NCBI RefSeq assembly: GCF_021018895.1
Contig: NC_079364.1
Span: forward strand, 29,806,701-29,870,700
From: Seriola aureovittata
Taxonomy: Eukaryota > Chordata > Actinopteri > Carangiformes > Carangidae
Direction: 5' to 3'
DNA length: 64,000 nt
Shown in pieces: positions 57,986 to 64,000 of the stretch (positions are counted from its first letter, which is position 1; each line of letters opens with the position of its first letter). A program made the position numbers and the translations under genes. The notes under the pieces were generated by a model that saw only the letters and a program-made list of their open reading frames with translations, did not search any database and had not been told where the DNA came from.

Positions 57986-58014
57986 ACACACACACACGCG
58001 CGCGCACACACAAG
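57980..58014. repeat. (CA)n/(CG)n alternating tract
   Basis: ACACACACACGCGCGCGCACACAC type, all alternating purine-pyrimidine. Confidence 0.9.
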
Positions 58015-58385
58015 TGGCGCAAATACATTTCCCACCAGCGGCTTTCCTCTTCCGCCTCCAACATCCCATTACCTCTGGGTAGTTGGCCAGTCAAACAGGA
58101 ATAAAAATTGCACCCAGAACATCATACGTTAGGGCTGATTTGTCGAGTGGGAAGCCTGACAATTCCCAGAGACTTACACAACCCACGCCGGTGCTGGAAA
58201 TCAGGCCTGTTATGGCGGCCGCACGTCTATAAAGATTGTTCATTTGGTGGAAAACAGCTACCTGGGCAGGGACAAAGAGAGTGATGCAGAAAACGTTGTA
58301 AATACACAGGGAGATATATGAGCCTGGCCGACTCAGGCCGGGACTGCACAGCTGTGGGCATGAATCCAAGGAAATAGTCTCAGTG
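58015..58385. promoter_or_regulatory. Candidate conserved block
   Basis: Repeat-free with balanced composition and more CpG than its flanks; a 92-codon minus frame spans it without splice signals. Words include AGTGGGAAGCC, ATGGCGGCCGC (YY1-like) and CTATAAAG (TATA-like, 58,229). Regulatory role inferred. Confidence 0.35.
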
Positions 58386-60500
58386 AAGGGTCTTTATGAG
58401 GTATGGAGGGGTTATTCTTGTTAAATAAAAGTGCAACTTGCCATGAACAAACATTATTTCAGTAAGCAAATAAAAGCAGTCAGGACTAAAAATAGTGAAA
58501 CCACATGAATCTCAATTAACAAGCATAACTGAAATGAAAGCAGTAGCTGTAATGCATCTTTATGATTCTACATCAGAGGAGGAAAGAGCAGACTTTTGGA
58601 CTTCCTCAGTTCTGGGAACCTGAATGAACTTTAAAAGTTGTTACAAAAACAGCTCAACATTTTGGAAAATACACTTATTCACCTCTTTTTCAAAATTCAC
58701 ATAAAAGCTAGCTTGGCCATGTCCAAAATTGTAAAACACACCTAATAGCTGCTCTAAAACTCACTAATAATATGGAAAAAAAGTAAAATAAATAAATGTG
58801 GTTTGAGGGGGAGTAACGTGCTGTAACTGTCTTTTGGCGAACAGAAGTTGGGTGCAGTAATTTGTCAGAGTCTTTACAGCAGACTGAGGTCAGGTAACCT
58901 GCCATTTGAAACACTTTTTTTTTTTTTTCATTTAAATTTTGATTACAAATTTTGCAAAACTAGACACACCAAAAAGACATTATTACACCACGAGGACATC
59001 GATAGTACATGCGTAGTAGTGGCTTGTCTTGGCAACAATTACAAGTTGTTAGGCCTTAGATAGAGACTTAAATTATCAGCATTTAAAGTTAAAATTTAAA
59101 CCATACTAACAAATGAAGGTAGTCTCCATGTTTACTTAGTTAACTTACTCTTACTTTACTTACATATTAATACGCTGTTATATTATATTCAAACTTTTAT
59201 TTAATGTATAAGTGAGTGTAATTTTGTTATTTTTGTCAGTTTATGTTTTAATTGTTTATTTATCACTTTCAGAACATAAATGCTCATGCTCATTTGCATG
59301 TACTTCCCAGCATGCATTGCATTAAGGTTAAAATTCCTCAGAAACCTCTCTTTTTTTCTTTGATGAATGATGCATCTTTTTATACATGTGCCTTAGTGGA
59401 GTCAGTGCAAACCATGATGAAGATACTGTAGGTCTGTACTGATACTTCCTGCTTCTACGTACTGTACGGCACTTGAGCCACAGGACTGTACTGAGGAAGA
59501 GAATTCCTGGGCTGATCGTGACTGCTAGTAATACAGCAACAGCTGTCCCAACGGATAATGCTTGAAAATGAACAGAAGTAAAAATTCAAATATGTTACTC
59601 AGACTTTCAACAATTTAAAATGAAATTTGAATGTTTATTATGTGTCTGATGGAACAGATTTCAGTGTTAATCAATACAGCTGATTACTTAGGCTGTGTAA
59701 TGAGCTGTATTTACTTGTGCTGTACACATCTAATCAAAGTGCACTTTCACTCTTCAAGTGTATTTCCCTCTGCTTCCTTCTGTGTAACTTGAGTGATTAT
59801 CGAGCTCCTCTAAACACAGGATGACTTACATTCAGTGCAGTACCTGAACGCATCATGTGTGGACACACATTACAACTTGGGTTTGCTAACTTTTTTAATC
59901 ATTTTCAATGGTAATAATGCAGTTGTACTCATAAAGTTAACTGGGGGTATAATGAATAAAAAAAGGGTGAGAAACATGAGCCATCACAAGGTCAGATTCA
60001 TACAAAGTTATTTGGAAAAGAAAATGAGAATGGTAAAAATTATTACCCAAACAGCTCTTCTGGTGGTATGATTGACTCCAAATAAAGTGGTTTGAATGAT
60101 TTGTGTTAATGTTTAGCTTGTTAAAAAACCTGTCCGATTGATTTATTTTATTGCCCTGTTGGAAGTTAGTGTAGCTGTGTTCCCAGACTTAAGTCATTAT
60201 TTTGGTGAATGCAAGGTAATCATAACTGATAGAAAAAAGAAAAAAAAAAAACGAGACCCAAGTGGTAACAAGCTTTCAAACATCCATCTGTCTAGACTAT
60301 CTCTCTGCCAGACTATTGATTCATTGAGCATACATCATATCAATATATAACTTTACAGGTTACATTTACCCCACTGCCTCTATCAATGACCGCCCCGGTA
60401 TCCTGTTAGTTCACTAAACTCACTTAACTAAATTCCCTTCCCCTACCAAACACCCCCTTCCCTCAGCCTTTTTTCAGCCTGTCTCTTTCATCTTTCTCCC
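58385..60500. other. AT-rich non-coding, nothing recognised
   Basis: A T tract at 58,915-58,929 and A-rich tracts at 60,236-60,252 are the only simple sequence. No mobile element recognised. Confidence 0.5.
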
Positions 60501-60502
60501 AG

Positions 60503-60623
60503 CTGTCCCCTGAGGTGAAGGACGCCTGCACATGAAAGAATGAAAGACGACGAGTCATACTGAGGACAGCTCCTGCCGTGCTCAGGCCACCGCACCACAC
60601 ACTGCCTGACCGGACACTACTTT
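60503..60623 (+). other. Splice-site-bounded segment, possible non-coding exon
   Basis: A pyrimidine tract with CTTTTTTCAG and then CATCTTTCTCCCAG places a strong acceptor at 60,501-60,502. The segment ends at ACTACTTT followed by GTAAGTG, a near-perfect donor at 60,624. All three frames contain stops (frame 1 gives LSPEVKDACT then TGA). It could be a 5' untranslated or lncRNA exon, a poison exon, or the start of a terminal coding exon. A (CA)n array follows at 60,643. Confidence 0.3.
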
Positions 60624-60638
60624 GTAAGTGAGCACTGC

Positions 60639-60642
<4 letters not shown>

Positions 60643-60672
<30 letters not shown>
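60643..60672. repeat. (AC)n microsatellite
   Basis: About 15 units. Confidence 0.95.
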
Positions 60673-60675
<3 letters not shown>

Positions 60676-60679
60676 TCCA

Positions 60680-61368
60680 TCTTGTCACCTTATGTTCTAT
60701 CACCCCTCATTGCCATCATCTCCGGGGCACGTTAACTGAGAGGGAGATGGGGGGTGACAGTGAAGAACATCAAGGAAGTTGTGGCGCCAACTGAAACCAA
60801 GAGACATTTTGGGCACAGGAAGTAGACGTGAGTTTGACATGACAAGGCCTGGCACTTTGACATGTATTAAAAGGTCCAGACTGGACACATCAAAACAGAG
60901 GAAACTGAGAAGGCAGAGAAGTGCAACAGAGATGACAGGAATAGAGGAGCCCCTCCGGATGGCAGGTTTTGACCGACAGGTGGACTAAACGAATGCTCTT
61001 AGTGCTGGCTGCTTAACTCCGCCTGCATTTTAGGGTTGTTGAGTGATGAAGTCCCGTCCCATTTCTAACCAAGGCCTCTGTTCCACTACTTCGGCCACAC
61101 AAGGTGTTTTGCAATAATGGGCTTTATTATTTTGTATTTCCAAAGAGCGGAAACATGACACTAAGGTTTTCTGTCCAGATTCTGAACATCTGCAATTGAA
61201 CTGGCTATAACAACAGCCCATCATTTCTAGCGAAAGTTTTCTATCATTGGTTTATCACAGTGATAGGCCTAAATATGAGAAAAAAAAACAACAATTTTTA
61301 AAGGTTATTTAGTTTTAAAGCATTTTAAAACATTATTTAAAAAAAATTCTATAAAGATAGAATTATAC

Positions 61369-61416
<48 letters not shown>

Positions 61417-62865
61417 TATATATATATACATACATACATATTTGTACTGTTTTCCAATTGATTTTTTGCAATTTAATGCAATAAGTTGGAAACCACTGAT
61501 CTAAGAGTTTAAAATAGCTATTTTGTTCCTATGTTCCATATTGTATGTAGCCACTTGAATGATTACAGTTAAGTTTGGACTTGTTTGAAATGTTTTCCAT
61601 CTTTGAATCTTTTATGGATGTGCAGGCTTGGTTTGCACATTGCTCATTACTCATTGGAAAAACCGAGACCAATAAAACCTTTGTAGGTGGGATTCAAATT
61701 GGGGATGCTACTGTCCTACATGACTAGCAAGTTACCTAGCTTCAGTATATCCATGAAAATAGAGATAGAAAAATGGCTACAACAATGGCAACAAACCTCA
61801 TTGCTGCCTGAAAATCCACAATCTTTGTGGATTCGTAAATTTACACTGAGTTAAGTTAATCAAAGTAAATGTTAACAAACTACAAAATTATGAAACAGTT
61901 GCTTAGAATTAATTAAAAGGAAGTTGAAGGACACTGACAAAGTCATTTTACAATGTTATGTCTATGTAGGCTTTTCATGTCTTTCAGAAAAGGTCTCACT
62001 TTCTGTTCCAAACACTGTCTGGTTTCAGATATGTGGGTGCTGAGGACAACTTGTTAAATCTCATAGAATAGGGACCTGAATAAGCTTTTAGCTCCAGTGT
62101 AGTGCAGTCTAAACACTGTCTTTGTGTGTGTAAATTGTGTGCGACTGCAGTATTCACTGTCATTTCTTTCTTCACACACTGACTTCATATGCATACACTG
62201 ATGGGCTTTCGCACCCTGGTAGAGTTGCTGGTGTTAACATGCTTTAGCTGACAGTTGTGTGCAGATGTGTGTGTGAGAGAGGGAAAGATGGATAGAGTAA
62301 GAGAGAAAGCATGTTGTTGTTGATGTGCTGGGATGGGACTTACTGTTTGTAGAAAGTGCTATTGCTTGTGAGAAAATAGCATAAGATGGGAAAGGCTGTC
62401 TCACCCAGTCATTGTCTGTAATTGTTTACTGTTGTACGTGCAGGCTTAATCTCCGTGCACTGTCATTGTGATGAAGAAACCACCTGCTTTCCACCCAACT
62501 GAAGCCATTAGGTCACGTCCAGGCTAGCCTCTGTTAAACTAGCTTCTTTCATCTGTCTTTCTGAAAAGATGAAGCATGTTCCTGGAGTTTACTTTCCATA
62601 TTCACAGACAAATTGTCATCTATTACGGTACTTGCTATTAGAAATTGAAACTTGTGTGATTTTTTATATTTCACAGGTGGTTTCTTGCCAGGAGCCAGTT
62701 GTGGTGTCACTTGACAAGAGCTTTGGCCATTGTTGTATTTTCAAGACAAGAGGTTATAATACGTCCTCTGAGCAGATTGGAGGCTACAGTCAGTCGATAT
62801 CAGAAAGTGATGAGACAGGCCAGGGCTAGCTGGTTAGCATGTTAACTTCAGTAGAGGAAAACACA
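60680..62865. other. Non-coding, mainly unique
   Basis: Apart from the AT array at 61,367-61,440, nothing recognised. The 86-codon frame at 62,569-62,829 follows an acceptor-like CTGAAAAG but shows no domain. Confidence 0.45.
61367..61440. repeat. Long (AT)n array
   Basis: About 70 bp of AT/TA units with a phase break (ATAATA) near 61,409, ending ACATACATACATA. Confidence 0.95.
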
Positions 62866-62879
62866 CGATAGAGACCAAA

Positions 62880-63000
62880 TTTAACACTGGTGTTGCTTTC
62901 CACCTCTGGAAACATCTGTTGGCGAGTAATGAAGTTTGATGCTGAACTCACAACATTTTGCTAATGTTGGCTCTGTAGCAATAGAAAAAGGTCTTATAAA
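62880..63000 (-). repeat. Dispersed repeat family D, copy 3 (inverted)
   Basis: The reverse complement contains AGCCAACATTAGCA followed by GAGTTCAGCATCAAACTTCATT, matching 11,961-12,030. Confidence 0.5.
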
Positions 63001-63319
63001 CCTGTCTTATTTAGTTTGACTGACGATACGTAACCACAAATCAATCAACCTATATTTACAAAGGGTTAAATGACTCTGTCATATGAAAGGACTAACTTGC
63101 TGTTCAAGCGCCGGATATTTTCCTAGGAGTTGGTGGAGACCACAACAGAGATAAAAGCCCAGAGTGAAAAATTCTAATCCTTTGTGTCTGCTGGAAATAG
63201 CCAAGGGACTGCTAACATGTTTGCCATCACAACTTTATAAGATGGTAATGTCATGTTATATATTTATGTTTTGATATTAAGTTGCTCCACTACCATTACT
63301 AAAAAAAAAAAATGCAGGT

Positions 63320-63662
63320 TTAAGTACAAGTTGACTAAAATATTCCTGCATCAAAAGGTAAGGTACTCTATACGTACCATGATATCTTATTACTTATATA
63401 CTTATTATATTTTTTTCTGATTGACAAATCAATGTATAATAATAGATCATATTCTTTAGACTTGTAATTTTTCATTGAAAATCTTAATTTGCAATGTAAC
63501 CATTGACTACAGCTATCAAGTAAATGTAAAAGTACAATATTTTCCCTCTGAAGAGTAGTTATATATTAATAGATCTTGAATAAAATAGAAAATTGAAAGT
63601 GGACCTACCTCCATCGTGTACTAAAGTAGAGTAACTCTGTTCTCTGTTACTTTGCACCACTG
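63320..63662 (-). mobile_element. CAGTGGTGGAA-type element, copy 3
   Basis: It ends with GTTACTTTGCACCACTG (63,646-63,662), the reverse of a CAGTGGTGCAAAGTAAC terminus. Inside are GTAAATGTAAAAGTACAATATT, then CCCTCTGAAGAGTAG, and AAATAGAAAATTGAAAGT words in the family's order. The other end is poorly defined; an A tract at 63,301-63,312 may mark it. Confidence 0.5.
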
Positions 63663-64000
63663 ACGTCCAAACAGTACTGACATTATGCAGATCTCTGTAC
63701 TCAACTTTGTTGGTAACTAGTGTTTATTGGGCTGAGTGCTCATTTGCGCAGAAGATAAATAATTTTAGTGTTAGGTTTTAATTTGTCTCATTTGAAACCT
63801 AAACTTTTATCTGCAACATTGGGTAAATCAAAACTGTCTCTGAATGGGACATTGTGATTTCAGCACTAAAATCTTCTTCACTGCAACCTGCTAGTTTCAT
63901 TAAAACTATCATTTTTTCTGCTGGCAAAGAACTCCGGTTGTTTGCACACAAAGTTAGGGTAATACTGTATATTTTTCTCTCTCAGTGTCGAGACTGCTGA
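63662..64000. other. Non-coding, nothing recognised
   Basis: AT-rich unique sequence to the end of the window. Confidence 0.5.

Noticed and set aside
62569..62829. 86-codon ORF after an acceptor-like CTGAAAAG
   Set aside because: The upstream pyrimidine tract is short, there is no donor, and the peptide has no recognisable motif.
1..64000. rRNA genes, bacterial operons, phage or plasmid features
   Set aside because: None seen. Composition, microsatellites and transposons are those of a fish nuclear genome.

Overview
The window looks like teleost fish nuclear DNA, probably from a spiny-rayed (percomorph-like) species. The evidence is the very high density of (CA)n/(GT)n, (GA)n and (CT)n microsatellites, Tc1/mariner transposase relics, tRNA-derived SINEs with tails of a type common in fish, and several dispersed repeats I recognise as teleost families. 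I see no bacterial gene organisation, operon, CRISPR array, rRNA gene or phage. No complete protein-coding gene is visible. Nearly every ORF over 60 codons is a chance frame, often a translated dinucleotide repeat (poly His-Thr or Cys-Val).

Layout. Positions 1-16 kb are unique AT-rich sequence with microsatellites, three degenerate tRNA-like or Tx-type repeats (4.8-6.6 kb), a candidate 34-nt microexon at 4.16 kb, a repeat copy at 11.9-12.3 kb and several enhancer-like blocks. At 16.1-19.5 kb there is a cluster of mobile debris: a SINE split by a LINE tail, a decayed Tc1 transposase, a CAGTGGTGGAA-type element and a second LINE tail. From 19.5 to 25 kb homeodomain-type motifs cluster and repeats are few. 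From 25 to 42 kb there are two nested repeat structures (an element inserted in another at 25.15-25.93 kb, and a probable solo LTR beside a Tc1 relic at 34.2-35.0 kb) plus further repeat copies. From 42.8 to 54.4 kb several GC-richer enhancer-like blocks alternate with microsatellites. From 54.4 kb to the end there is a young SINE with intact target-site duplication, a short coding-like fragment on the minus strand, a splice-site-bounded segment at 60.5 kb and more repeat copies.

Taken together the window reads as a gene desert or a very large intron. The long low-repeat, motif-rich stretches suggest cis-regulatory sequence for a developmental gene lying outside the window or hosting it, but I cannot name that gene. 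All statements about conservation are inference, because no alignment was possible. Repeat family recognition is from memory plus within-window comparison; where two copies occur in this window I compared them directly.
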